64,000 nucleotides of DNA from Devosia sp. (lineage in GTDB: Bacteria > Pseudomonadota > Alphaproteobacteria > Rhizobiales > Devosiaceae), in NCBI RefSeq assembly GCF_028290625.1, contig NZ_JAQGJM010000001.1, forward strand, positions 248,001 through 312,000, read 5' to 3'. The notes under the pieces were generated by a model that saw only the letters and a list, made by a program, of their open reading frames with translations, did not search any database and had not been told where the DNA came from. A program made the translations under genes and the position numbers. Of the stretch, positions 17,141-25,547 are shown one piece after another (position 1 is the stretch's first letter; each line of letters begins with the position of its first letter).

Positions 17141-17791
17141 CTAGCTCTCCATCAACAGTGCAATCTCGGCCCGCAGATCGCGAAGGCCTTCGCCCTTGAC
17201 GCTCGACGTCAGGATGACATGCGGATGTGCAGCGGGGCGCTTGGCGATGGCGGCCTTGGTCATGGCGATAACGGCGTCGAGCTCGTCCCTGGGGGGCTTG
17301 TCGGCCTTGGTGAGGACGACCTGGTAGCTGACGGCGGACTTGTCGAGCTCGTTCATCACCGTTAGGTCATTGTCCTTGGGTCCATGGCGGCCATCGACCA
17401 GCACATAGACCCGGCGCAGTGTCTGGCGGCCGGTGAGATATTGGTGGATCAACTTGGTCCAGGCGCGCACCTTGGGTTCGGGCGCCTTGGCGTAGCCATA
17501 GCCGGGCATGTCGACAATGCGCAGCTCGGCGCTGGTGCTCTCGAAAATGTTGAGCTCCTGCGTACGGCCGGGCGTGTTCGAGGTACGAGCGAGACCCGAA
17601 ACGCCACACAGGGCGTTGATCAGGCTGGACTTGCCCACATTGGAGCGGCCCGCAAAGGCGATCTCGACCTTGTCCATCGGCGGCAGGTCGGCCAGTTTCA
17701 CGCAGCCTTTGACGAACACGAAAGGCCGCGCGAACAGCAGGCGGCCGGTTTCGACAATGTCGGGCGAGTAGTCGACGGCATCAGGCTGCAT
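17141..17791 (-). CDS. engB: Ribosome-biogenesis GTPase EngB/YsxC
   Basis: 216 residues. G1 is GRSNVGKS (48-55), G2 lies around SNTPGRT, G3 is DMPGYG (94-99) and G4 is TKAD (161-164). This is the TrmE-Era-EngA-EngB set with the short EngB length. It takes part in late assembly of the large ribosomal subunit. It follows yidC on the same strand after a 386-base gap filled with a REP element and the yidC terminator, so it likely has its own promoter. Confidence 0.96.
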   Translation of the reverse strand: MQPDAVDYSPDIVETGRLLFARPFVFVKGCVKLADLPPMDKVEIAFAGRSNVGKSSLINALCGVSGLARTSNTPGRTQELNIFESTSAELRIVDMPGYGYAKAPEPKVRAWTKLIHQYLTGRQTLRRVYVLVDGRHGPKDNDLTVMNELDKSAVSYQVVLTKADKPPRDELDAVIAMTKAAIAKRPAAHPHVILTSSVKGEGLRDLRAEIALLMES

Positions 17792-17995
17792 GAGCGGGAC
17801 GTTCCAAATTGTGAGCGGCAGCGTTGCGTTGGATCAACGCCCACGCTCGCAGAGGTATTGAAGCTTGGTTTGGAGTTCGCATACACCACTCCCCCGATAA
17901 GTCCAAGCTTTGGAGTTTTGGAGGGGGGCCGGCAATGGAGCGGGATTTCCACAACCCCAAGGTGCTTACCCCAAGATTAGCCCACCCACCGGCCT

Positions 17996-18070
17996 TCCCC
18001 CGGACTTGATCCGGGGGCCTCCAGACGCTTGCGCTGGATTGGGAGGGGCCCGCGGATCAAGTCCGCGGGA
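17996..18070. repeat. REP-like palindromic element, type 1, copy b
   Basis: An imperfect palindrome matching 351-427: CCGGACTTGATCCGG on the left, CGCTTG in the loop, and CCGCGGATCAAGTCCGCGG on the right. It occupies the centre of the 386-base gene-free stretch 17792-18177 between engB and yidC. The rest of that stretch is a purine-rich low-complexity tract (18070-18125) and the yidC terminator. Confidence 0.75.
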
Positions 18071-18145
18071 AGAAAGAGAGGAGGGAGGTGGGAGTGTAGA
18101 AGGAGGAGGTAGGAGTGTAGGAGGGGAGGCAGCTGCGGCAAACAG

Positions 18146-18171
18146 AAAGGGCGCCCCGTGGGACGCCCTTT
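18146..18171 (-). terminator. Terminator of the rpmH-rnpA-yidC operon
   Basis: Read on the minus strand, directly after the yidC stop at 18178, the hairpin AAAGGGCG/CGCCCTTT with an inner CCC/GGG stem is followed by TTTCTGTTT. The stem is 8 bp plus 3 inner pairs. Confidence 0.85.
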
Positions 18172-18177
18172 GGATTT

Positions 18178-20013
18178 CTAGGCCTTGGGTGTTTCCACCG
18201 GCTTGGGCTTGCGCTTGAAGGTATCCATGATGTTGCCGAACAAGTTCACCTCCGCGCCGTGGCGCTTCATGATGAACCACTGCTGGGTCACCGAGAGGGT
18301 ATTGTTCCAGGCCCAGTAGATCACCAGACCCGCCGGGAAAGTGCCCAGCATGAAGGTGAAGATGATCGGCATCAGGCCGAAGATCATCGCCTGGGTCGGA
18401 TCCGGTGGCGGCGGATTGAGCTTCATCTGGACCCACATGGTGATGCCCATGATGACGGGCCAGACGCCCAGGTGCAGGTAGCCGCCGATGATCGGCAGGA
18501 ACGTCGGGTCCCAGGCAATGAGGCCGAACAGGGTGAAAATATTAGTCGGATCGGGCGCTGCCAGATCCTGAATCCAGCCGAAGAACGGCGCGTGGCGCAT
18601 TTCAAGGCTGATGAAAATGACGGTGTAGAGCGAATAGAACACGGGGATCTGGATCAGCATCGGCCAGCAACCCGAGAGCGGATTGATCTTTTCGCGCTTG
18701 TACAGCTCCATCATCGCCTGCTGCTGGGCGGGCTTGTCGTCCTTGAAGCGCTCCTGCATCGCCTTCATTTCAGGCTGCACGCGGCGCATCGCGGCCATCG
18801 ACTTGTAGGAGCGGTTGGCCAGCGGGAAGAACACTGCCTTGACCAGCACGGTCACGCACAGCACGGCGACGCCGAAATTGCCGATCACGCCGTAAAGAAT
18901 GGTGAGCAGCTTGAACATCGGGTAGGTCAGGAAATGCAGCCAGCCCCAATCGATCATCAGATCGAGACGGTCGAAGCCGTAGGCCTGCTTGTAGCCATCG
19001 ATGACGGCCACTTCCTTGGCGCCGGCGAAGACATAGCTCTCATTGCTGGCAGTGGCGCCGGGCGCCACGGTAACCGGTGTCGTTTCCACATAGCTGGACT
19101 GATAGATATCCATGGTGCCGGTTGGATTGGACCAGGAGAAGCGCGCATTGAGCGGCACGCCCGGCTTGGACAGAACGGCGGTGGCCCAGTATTTGTCTGT
19201 GAAGCCGAGCCAGCCCGACGTGTTCTGCAGATCGATCGTCTGATCCTTCTGCATATCGGTATATTTCTTGGCGACCAGGTTGTTGGACGCCAGAACGCCG
19301 GTCGGGCCTTCATGCTGGATGAAGAAGTTTGCCACCTTTGGCGTGTCGTGGCGAGCCACGCGCGCATAGGGGAACAGCGACACTTGAGCCGTGCCCTTAT
19401 TTTCGACGCTCTGGGTGACGGTGAACAGGTAATGCTCATCGACCGCGAAGGTGCGGCGGAAGATCAAGCCTGCGCCATTGTCGAACTTGAGGGTGACGGG
19501 GGTCGCCACGGTCAGCTTGGTATTGGCGCCATCCACGGTCCATACCGAGGCATTGGTAGGCAGGGCGATGGCGGCGCCATTGGCCGGGGCCCAGCCCTGC
19601 TCGATGTAATAGGCATTGTGCACGCCCGATGGGGTCAGCAGCGTGATGATCGGCGAAGTGGGATCGACCGTCTCCTGGTACTGCTTGAGTTCCAGGTCAT
19701 CGAGGCGCGCGCCGGTCAGGTTGATCGAGCCGTGCAGGTCTTCGGTGTCGATGGTGACGCGCTGCGTGGCAGCGATGGCAGCGGCGCGATCAGGATAGAC
19801 CGTGTTGCTGACGGCGGCCTCGGCCGGGCCGGGGGTAGCGGCAACTGTGGTGGCCGGGGTGGGCACCGGCGTGGCAGCCGCAGCCTGGGCGGCAGCGAGT
19901 TCCTGCTGCTGCTGGGCGCGCTGCAATTGCGGCCCCGCAACGAAGAATTGCCAGCCGAACAGCACGAGCATGCTGAGCACGATGGCGATAATCACATTGC
20001 GATTGTCTGTCAT
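18178..20013 (-). CDS. yidC: Membrane protein insertase YidC
   Basis: 611 residues from the ATG at 20013, the normal size for a Gram-negative YidC with a large periplasmic domain. TM1 is IIAIVLSMLVLFGWQFFVAG, followed by an Ala/Pro-rich linker and the periplasmic beta-sandwich (about 60-360). The conserved five-helix C-terminal core begins near FLTYPMFKLLTILYG. It includes NRSYKSMAAMRRVQPEMKAM and GCWPMLIQIPVFYSLY. It inserts inner-membrane proteins with or without SecYEG. Its start overlaps the rnpA stop by four bases (ATGA). Confidence 0.98.
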   Translation of the reverse strand: MTDNRNVIIAIVLSMLVLFGWQFFVAGPQLQRAQQQQELAAAQAAAATPVPTPATTVAATPGPAEAAVSNTVYPDRAAAIAATQRVTIDTEDLHGSINLTGARLDDLELKQYQETVDPTSPIITLLTPSGVHNAYYIEQGWAPANGAAIALPTNASVWTVDGANTKLTVATPVTLKFDNGAGLIFRRTFAVDEHYLFTVTQSVENKGTAQVSLFPYARVARHDTPKVANFFIQHEGPTGVLASNNLVAKKYTDMQKDQTIDLQNTSGWLGFTDKYWATAVLSKPGVPLNARFSWSNPTGTMDIYQSSYVETTPVTVAPGATASNESYVFAGAKEVAVIDGYKQAYGFDRLDLMIDWGWLHFLTYPMFKLLTILYGVIGNFGVAVLCVTVLVKAVFFPLANRSYKSMAAMRRVQPEMKAMQERFKDDKPAQQQAMMELYKREKINPLSGCWPMLIQIPVFYSLYTVIFISLEMRHAPFFGWIQDLAAPDPTNIFTLFGLIAWDPTFLPIIGGYLHLGVWPVIMGITMWVQMKLNPPPPDPTQAMIFGLMPIIFTFMLGTFPAGLVIYWAWNNTLSVTQQWFIMKRHGAEVNLFGNIMDTFKRKPKPVETPKA

Positions 20014-20417
20014 GGTCGAGTGTTCCGATGGCCGGCGCGGCCGGAAGAATGGGGCTTGTCGGCGGATTTGGGGCCATGCACGCGGGCGATGCAAAAGGCC
20101 AGATCCGCGACCAGCCGGTCAAAGGGTTGGCTCAGCGCTTCGCGCCGGCCTACCAGCACATAATCATGCGACGGCATAAAGTCATCGGCGCATGCTGTCA
20201 CAGCTGCGCGAAGGCGACGCTTGATGCGGTTGCGCTCGGGCGAGTTGCCCGATTTCTTGGTCACCGTAAATCCGATGCCGGGCGCGTCTTCGCGCGCAGA
20301 AATTGCCTGCAGCCCAAACGCAGAGCGCCCGGCGCGATTGCCCCGGGCGGCCCGAACGAATTGGGATCGCTTTTTCAAGCGGCGCAGAGCGCTACTCGCT
20401 TGATCCATGGCCGTCAT
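20010..20417 (-). CDS. rnpA: Ribonuclease P protein component
   Basis: 135 residues, very basic in the core. Conserved features are LKKRSQFVRAARGNRAGRSA at the start, then GIGFTVTKKSGNSPERNRIKRRLRAAV, which contains the RNR signature. It binds the RNase P RNA for tRNA 5' maturation. The start may be the first ATG (20417) or the one three codons inside. It sits between rpmH and yidC and overlaps yidC. Confidence 0.95.
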   Translation of the reverse strand: MTAMDQASSALRRLKKRSQFVRAARGNRAGRSAFGLQAISAREDAPGIGFTVTKKSGNSPERNRIKRRLRAAVTACADDFMPSHDYVLVGRREALSQPFDRLVADLAFCIARVHGPKSADKPHSSGRAGHRNTRP

Positions 20418-20431
20418 CCGGCCAGGCGACC

Positions 20432-20566
20432 TTAGGCCGAGAGCTTCTTGCGGCCGTCGCGACGGCGCTTGTTCAGAATCGCACGGCCGTCCTTGGTGGC
20501 CATACGGGCACGGAAACCGTGACGGCGGGCACGCACGAGCTGACTGGGCTGGTATGTACGTTTCAT
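20432..20566 (-). CDS. rpmH: 50S ribosomal protein L34
   Basis: A 44-residue protein. It begins [20 protein letters not shown], continues [19 protein letters not shown] and ends KKLSA, a full-length L34. It is the first gene of the rpmH-rnpA-yidC operon, 14 bases upstream of rnpA, and has a near-consensus promoter at 20668-20696. Confidence 0.98.
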   Translation of the reverse strand: MKRTYQPSQLVRARRHGFRARMATKDGRAILNKRRRDGRKKLSA

Positions 20567-20667
20567 GACATCAGACCGTGCTTGCGCCCGGTTCCTCTTA
20601 TTGGCTCTGCTTGCGCAAGACTGTGTGGCATCCGTCGAGTTGGCTCGGACGGTGCGGGTTGAGCGCG

Positions 20668-20696
20668 TCTATAGGGAAAAGGCCGCCCCAAGTCAA
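20668..20696 (-). promoter_or_regulatory. Sigma-70 promoter of rpmH-rnpA-yidC
   Basis: On the minus strand, TTGACT (20691-20696) and TATAGA (20668-20673) are separated by exactly 17 bases, close to the housekeeping consensus. The promoter lies about 100 bases upstream of the rpmH start, in the gap shared with the divergent flavoprotein gene. Confidence 0.8.
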
Positions 20697-20832
20697 CGCA
20701 TCCCAAACCCCAAAACACAGCCTCGCGCGCGTCACATCGCCTTCTTTAGGGACAAAGCGTTTGGCCCGATTGTCATTATAGCCGTCTTTGCCCATAAGAG
20801 CGCAGTCGCTCCTCTTTCCAGCCTTGGCGGAC

Positions 20833-22269
20833 ATGGCGGATATCCTCAAGCCCGATCTTTGCATTCTCGGCGCCGGCGCTCCCGGCATTGCCCTGGCCAT
20901 GGCCGCCCGCGAATACGGCGCCTCGGTGGTGCTGATCGATCTCGGGGTCGAAGGCGACAGCCTGAGGACCGGCGCCGTGCCCTCGGCGGCCCTGGCCGCT
21001 GCCGCGGCGACGGCCCACACTTTGCGCAATGCCGCAGCCTTCGGCATGGGCAATGGCGACCCCAAGGTCAATTTCCGCGGCGTATACGAACACGTCCAGG
21101 CCACCATTGCGGCCATCGCCCCGCGCGACGCCGCCGAACGGCTGCGGGCCCTGGGCATCGAGGTGATCGCTGCACCGGCCGCCTTCATCGACAAGCGCAC
21201 CGTCAAGGCCGGCGAGACGCTGATCCGCGCCCGCCGCTTCGTCATCGCCAGCGGCTCCAAACCCGTCGTGCCGCCGATCAAGAACCTGGGCGAAGTGCCG
21301 TTCTTCACCACCGACAGCATTTTTGCCAATGCCTACAAGCTCTCCCATTTGGTGATTCTGGGCGGCGGGGCCTCAGGCCTGGAATTTGCCCAGTCCTGTC
21401 GCCACCTCGGCTGCGAGGTGACGGTGGTCGAAGCCGGCTCGGCCCTGGCCGAAGTGGATTCCGAGGCCGCCGACATTACGCTGCGCCGGCTGCGCGAAGA
21501 GGGCGTCGTCATCCACGAGCGCAGCGCGGTCACCGAGATGATGCCGCGCAGCCAGGGCATCGGCGTGATGATCCGCCACGAGGACGGTACCGAAGCCACG
21601 CTCGACGCTTCCCACATCCTGCTGGCACTGGGCCGCACACCCAATTTCGGCGGGCTGGCGCTCGACAAGGCCGGTATCCGTTTCGACAAGGGCAATGCCG
21701 ACCGCTTGTTGCTGCGGCCCAAACTGCTGACCTCCAATGGTCGTGTCCATGTCATCGGCGAAGCGGCTGGCTCGCCGCCCTCGTTGCCGGCCGCCCAGCA
21801 TGACGCCCGCGTGGTGCTGGAAAGCGCGCTGTTCAACCGCACCGTCAAGCGGGCGGAAACCGATATCCCGGTGACGGTGTTCACCGATCCGCAACTCGCC
21901 CAAATCGGCCTGACCGAGGCCGCCGCAAAGCTGCGCCTCAAGAGCGCATACAAGGTGATCCGCGCCAGCTTTGCCGAAAACGACCGCGCCATCGCCACGC
22001 GCCGCACGGTCGGTATCGCCAAGATCGTCACCGATCGCCACGGTGTTATCCAGGGCGCCGCCATTGCGGGCCCGGAAGCGGGCGAACTGGTCGCGTTTTT
22101 CGGCGTCGCCATGCGCCATGGCATCAAGCTGCCAGACCTCGCCGATGCCGTGGCGCCCTATCCGAGCTTTGCGGGCATTATTGGCCAACTGGTCGAGGCG
22201 TGGCGCCAGCAGGCTGGCGCCGAACCCTGGCGGCAGCGCCGGCTGGCACTGGTGCGGCGGCTGCCCTAG
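20833..22269 (+). CDS. FAD/NAD(P) oxidoreductase of the lipoamide-dehydrogenase fold, lacking redox cysteines
   Basis: 478 residues. The FAD site is ILGAGAPGIALAMAA near the N-terminus and the NAD(P) site is VILGGGASGLEFAQS. The second FAD contact is HVIGEAAG. The dimerisation domain starts near VFTDPQLAQIGLTE. The active-site motif GGTCLNVGCIPSK is here EGDSLRTGAVPSA: both cysteines are replaced (S43, A48), as is the lysine (A52). The C-terminal HPTLSE-type region reads APYPSFAG without the catalytic His. It is therefore not a normal disulfide reductase, though the cofactor sites are intact. A histidine kinase follows downstream. The ATG at 20833 is preferred over a TTG at 20788. Confidence 0.88.
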   Translation: MADILKPDLCILGAGAPGIALAMAAREYGASVVLIDLGVEGDSLRTGAVPSAALAAAAATAHTLRNAAAFGMGNGDPKVNFRGVYEHVQATIAAIAPRDAAERLRALGIEVIAAPAAFIDKRTVKAGETLIRARRFVIASGSKPVVPPIKNLGEVPFFTTDSIFANAYKLSHLVILGGGASGLEFAQSCRHLGCEVTVVEAGSALAEVDSEAADITLRRLREEGVVIHERSAVTEMMPRSQGIGVMIRHEDGTEATLDASHILLALGRTPNFGGLALDKAGIRFDKGNADRLLLRPKLLTSNGRVHVIGEAAGSPPSLPAAQHDARVVLESALFNRTVKRAETDIPVTVFTDPQLAQIGLTEAAAKLRLKSAYKVIRASFAENDRAIATRRTVGIAKIVTDRHGVIQGAAIAGPEAGELVAFFGVAMRHGIKLPDLADAVAPYPSFAGIIGQLVEAWRQQAGAEPWRQRRLALVRRLP

Positions 22270-22445
22270 GTCAGGCCGGCCGATAGATCTGCGCCACCGC
22301 GCTGCCCGGAAACGCCTTCGAGCTCATCAGCTTGAGACGCATTGGCGCGGCGCCCAAATAATCACGGGCGATGCAGTAAAATTGCATGAGGCCCCAGCCG
22401 CGCGGGGGCTTACGCAAATTTGCGCTTGCCCTATAATGGCTTGTA

Positions 22446-23873
22446 ATGACAGCCGAACGCAGCGTTTTGCCCGGCCGGTTCTCCGGTCTATCGATCAAGC
22501 TGATCGCCACCATCATCATGGTGATCTTTGCGGTCGAAATCGTCGTTTACCTGCCCTCCATCGCCAATTACCGCGCCAGTTGGCTCGATGACCGCCTGCG
22601 CGTCGGCGTGGTGGCGGCGCGGGTGCTGGACGCCGTGCCCGACGTGATGGCCCTGCCGCGCGCCCTGACCGACCGCCTGCTCAATTCGGCGGGCGCCGAC
22701 GCCATCGTCTATCGGCGGGAGGGCCAGAGCCAGTTGATCGAGCTGGATAATGCGGTGACGCCCACCGTGGCGGTGACTGCCGATATGCGCCTGCGCGATC
22801 CGATGACGCTGATCATGGGCGCCGTCGATACGCTCTTGGGCGGGGGCGGGCGCACCCTGCGCATCGTGGGGGAGGGCGATCGCGACGAGAGCCTCGTCGA
22901 GCTATTAATGCCCGAACGGCCGCTGCGCTATGACCTGTTCACCTATTCGCGCGACTTCTTCCTGATCTCGCTGATCATCGCCTTCATTACCGCGGCGGTG
23001 CTTTACCTCGTGGTGCGCTGGGTTTTTATCATGCCGGTGCGGCGGCTCACCGAGAACATGCTGGCCTATCGCCAGGCCCCCGAAAATGCCAGCCTGATCA
23101 TAACGCCCTCGCAACGCCGCGACGAAATCGGCATCATGGAGCGCGAACTGGCGGCCATGGAGCAGGACCTGTTCTCGATGCTGCGCCAGCGGCGGCACCT
23201 GGCCGATCTGGGCCTGGCCGTCGCCAAGATCAACCACGACCTGCGCAATACGCTGACCTCGGCCCAATTGCTGTCCGACCAGGTGGCGACGCTCGACGAT
23301 CCCAAGGTGCAACGGCTGGCGCCGCGTCTCGTCACCACACTGGACAAGGCCATCGGCTTCGCCCAGTCGGTGCTCGACTATGGCCGCGAAAGCGCCGCCC
23401 CGCCGGTGCCCGGCCCGGTCGACCTGCGTACCTTGATCGAGGACGCGGCCTTCGATGCGCGCCTGGTCGGCCATCCGGGCATCGCCTTCGTCAATGGCGC
23501 GCCCGAGGGGCTCAGCATCAATGTGGACGCCGGCCAGTTGGCGCGGGTCTTCGTCAACCTGCTCAAGAATGCACGCGAGGCGCTCGAATCGGTCACTGCA
23601 TTTCCCACGCCGCCCGAAGTGCGGGTCGAGGTGACCCAAAGCGAGGATGGCCTTGTCATTGCCGTGACCGACAATGGACCCGGCCTGCTGCCCCGGGCCC
23701 GGGCCAATCTGTTCGTGGCCTTTGAGGGATCGGCCCGCGCCGGCGGCACGGGCCTTGGCCTCGCCATCGCGCGCGAACTGGTGGAAGCCCATGGCGGGCA
23801 CCTGCAATGGGTCGAACAGAGCCCGGGCACGCGGTTCGAAGTGAGCCTGCCAACCAGCGCCATTTTGCGCTGA
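22446..23873 (+). CDS. HAMP-containing sensor histidine kinase
   Basis: 475 residues. TM1 is at about 17-36 (IKLIATIIMVIFAVEIVVYL), a periplasmic sensor covers about 37-170, and TM2 is at 172-194. HAMP follows (VFIMPVRRLTENMLAYRQAPEN). The phospho-acceptor is H264 in KINHDLRNTL. The ATPase boxes are N (FVNLLKNAREAL), G1 (VTDNGPGL) and G2 (GGTGLGLAIARELVEAHGG). No response-regulator gene is adjacent, so it is an orphan kinase here. It follows the cysteine-less flavoprotein gene by 176 bases and may be in the same unit. Confidence 0.94.
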   Translation: MTAERSVLPGRFSGLSIKLIATIIMVIFAVEIVVYLPSIANYRASWLDDRLRVGVVAARVLDAVPDVMALPRALTDRLLNSAGADAIVYRREGQSQLIELDNAVTPTVAVTADMRLRDPMTLIMGAVDTLLGGGGRTLRIVGEGDRDESLVELLMPERPLRYDLFTYSRDFFLISLIIAFITAAVLYLVVRWVFIMPVRRLTENMLAYRQAPENASLIITPSQRRDEIGIMERELAAMEQDLFSMLRQRRHLADLGLAVAKINHDLRNTLTSAQLLSDQVATLDDPKVQRLAPRLVTTLDKAIGFAQSVLDYGRESAAPPVPGPVDLRTLIEDAAFDARLVGHPGIAFVNGAPEGLSINVDAGQLARVFVNLLKNAREALESVTAFPTPPEVRVEVTQSEDGLVIAVTDNGPGLLPRARANLFVAFEGSARAGGTGLGLAIARELVEAHGGHLQWVEQSPGTRFEVSLPTSAILR

Positions 23874-23917
23874 TCGCGTCGCACTGTTGTATAACTGACA
23901 TTTCTGCCCACCCGCGC

Positions 23918-23946
23918 TTGCAAACCGCAAAAGGCCGCTGTATGGG
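23918..23946 (+). promoter_or_regulatory. Probable promoter of tRNA-Arg
   Basis: TTGCAA (23918-23923), a 17-base spacer, then TATGGG (23941-23946). Transcription would begin about 70 bases before the mature tRNA. A 7-bp perfect hairpin (CCGAACC/GGTTCGG, 24003-24018) lies in the leader just before the tRNA. Confidence 0.4.
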
Positions 23947-24024
23947 TTGCCCCGCTTCACGAGGAAGCTGGCGCAAGCCGCTCCCGCATCGTGATTGCTT
24001 TTCCGAACCTCGGTTCGGACGTGC

Positions 24025-24101
24025 GCGCCCTTAGCTCAGCTGGATAGAGCACCAGACTACGAATCTGGGGGTCAGGAGTTCGAATCTCTTAGGGCGCGCC
24101 A
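24025..24101 (+). tRNA. tRNA-Arg (anticodon ACG), CCA encoded
   Basis: The cloverleaf is complete. The acceptor stem pairs GCGCCCT with AGGGCGC and is followed by G and an encoded CCA. The D-loop is AGCTCAGCTGGATAGAGC. The anticodon arm is CCAGA-CTACGAA-TCTGG with anticodon ACG at 24059-24061, and the T-loop is GTTCGAATC. It reads CGN arginine codons after A-to-I editing. No integrase lies downstream. Confidence 0.97.
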
Positions 24102-24130
24102 TTCACTTCAAAGACTTAGCCGTAGTCTTG

Positions 24131-24149
24131 CCATTGCCACGGGCAATGG
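24131..24149. terminator. Hairpin between tRNA-Arg and the convergent response-regulator gene
   Basis: CCATTGCC pairs perfectly with GGCAATGG over a 3-base loop, and an outer CTTGC/GCAAG pair extends it. TTT follows on the plus strand. It probably ends the tRNA transcript. Confidence 0.55.
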
Positions 24150-24200
24150 TTTGCAAGATCTGTGCTGCGCGTTTGTTCCTTCCCGCAGTCAAGCGGGCCG

Positions 24201-25547
24201 TCACCGCTTTACCCCCAGCCGTGCCATTTTCTCGCTCAGCGTTCGTCGTGGCACCTGCAGGGACTCCACGGCTGCGGCAATGCTGTCCCCGTTCCGGGCC
24301 AGTTCGGCTTCGATGATGTGGCGCTCATAGGCGGCGACGCGGTCCGCCAGGCTTGCGGTGGATAGTGGACGGGTTCTGGGACCAAGTATGGCATCGAGCG
24401 AGCGGCCTGTGGTGTCGAGGCCGAGGGCAAAGCGGTCGGCAGCGGCTTTGAGTTCACGAACATTGCCCGGCCAGGGATGGATCATAAGTGCGTTGATGTC
24501 CGCCGGGTGGAGCGTGGGCAAAGGCTTGTTGAAGCGCACCGCGGACTGGCCGAGAAAATGCTGGAACAGGAGCACGATATCATCGCCCCGGTCTCGCAAC
24601 GGCGCCAGATCGATCGTCGCCATATTGAGGCGGTAATAGAGGTCGGCGCGGAAACGGCCGGCTTCGCTTTCGGCAGCGAGATCGACCTTGGAGGCGGCGA
24701 CGATGCGGACGTCGAATGGGATCTGGCGATTGGAGCCGACCCGCTCGACCATGCGCTCCTGGATGACGCGCAGCACCTTGGCCTGGGCGAGGAGGGGCAT
24801 GGACTCGATCTCGTCGAGCAGCAGCGTGCCCCCATTGGCGAATTCGAACTTGCCGATGCGCTTGTCGCGGGCGGAGGTGAAGGCGCCGGCCTCGTGGCCA
24901 AAGAGTTCGCTTTCGATCAGCTCGGCGGGAATGGCCGCGCAGTTGATGGCGACGAAGGGGCCCTTGGCGCGGGGCGAAAAATCATGGAGGCACCGGGCGA
25001 CCACCTCCTTGCCGGTGCCGGTTTCGCCCAGGATGATGACGTCAGTGGGGATGGAGGCGAGTTCGCGGACCGCGTGGCGGAGGTCTTCCATCACGCGCGA
25101 CGAGCCGACGAGCCGGGTGGCGAGTTCAGTTTCACCGCCATCCAGCTTGCGGCGCAGTTCGGCGACTTCACGCTTGAGGCTGGATTGCTCGGCGGCGCGG
25201 CGCAGGGTTTTCACCAGCTGATCAGGCACGTAGGGCTTTTGCAGGAAATCGAAGGCACCGCCGCGCATGGCCTCGACGGCCATGGGGACGTCGCCGTGGC
25301 CGGTTATGAGGATGACTTCGGCAGCGAGCGAGCGTTCGCGTACAGTTCGCAGCAGGTCGAGGCCGGAAAGGCCGGGCATGCGGACGTCGGTGAGGATGAC
25401 TTCAGGGTGAACGTCGTCCAGCATGGCGAGGGCGTCACCGGCATTGGTGGCGACGTGGGTGGCGAAACCCGAGAGGCGCAGCCACTGCTCGAGCGCGGTG
25501 CGCACCATTTCTTCGTCATCGACGATGAGGACCGTTGGGGTGTTCAT
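24201..25547 (-). CDS. dctD: DctD-type sigma-54-dependent response regulator
   Basis: 448 residues. The receiver domain (1-120) has D10, D11, phospho-acceptor D54 and K104. The AAA+ domain (about 145-385) has Walker A GETGTGKE (174-181), the sigma-54 contact loop GAFTSA (221-226; canonical GAFTGA) and Walker B GTLLLDEIE. A Fis-type helix-turn-helix ends the protein (DSIAAAVESLQVPRRTLSEKM). It overlaps the kinase gene by four bases. It should activate the divergent tctCBA operon from the dyads at 27427-27480. The name reflects the family; the ligand need not be a C4-dicarboxylate. Confidence 0.92.
   Translation of the reverse strand: MNTPTVLIVDDEEMVRTALEQWLRLSGFATHVATNAGDALAMLDDVHPEVILTDVRMPGLSGLDLLRTVRERSLAAEVILITGHGDVPMAVEAMRGGAFDFLQKPYVPDQLVKTLRRAAEQSSLKREVAELRRKLDGGETELATRLVGSSRVMEDLRHAVRELASIPTDVIILGETGTGKEVVARCLHDFSPRAKGPFVAINCAAIPAELIESELFGHEAGAFTSARDKRIGKFEFANGGTLLLDEIESMPLLAQAKVLRVIQERMVERVGSNRQIPFDVRIVAASKVDLAAESEAGRFRADLYYRLNMATIDLAPLRDRGDDIVLLFQHFLGQSAVRFNKPLPTLHPADINALMIHPWPGNVRELKAAADRFALGLDTTGRSLDAILGPRTRPLSTASLADRVAAYERHIIEAELARNGDSIAAAVESLQVPRRTLSEKMARLGVKR

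Noticed and set aside
18259..20163. 634-codon open frame on the plus strand
   Set aside because: It is the antisense shadow of yidC; its residues are His/Gly/Arg-rich with no domain, and YidC is unambiguous.
22271..22387. Possible 38-codon minus-strand gene (MQFYCIARDYLGAAPMRLKL...) in the gap before the histidine kinase
   Set aside because: No ribosome binding site and no recognisable family; too short to support from sequence alone.
24025..24200. Possible integration site at tRNA-Arg
   Set aside because: No integrase, no repeat of the tRNA 3' end nearby and no foreign base composition; the following gene belongs to the regular dctBD-like locus.
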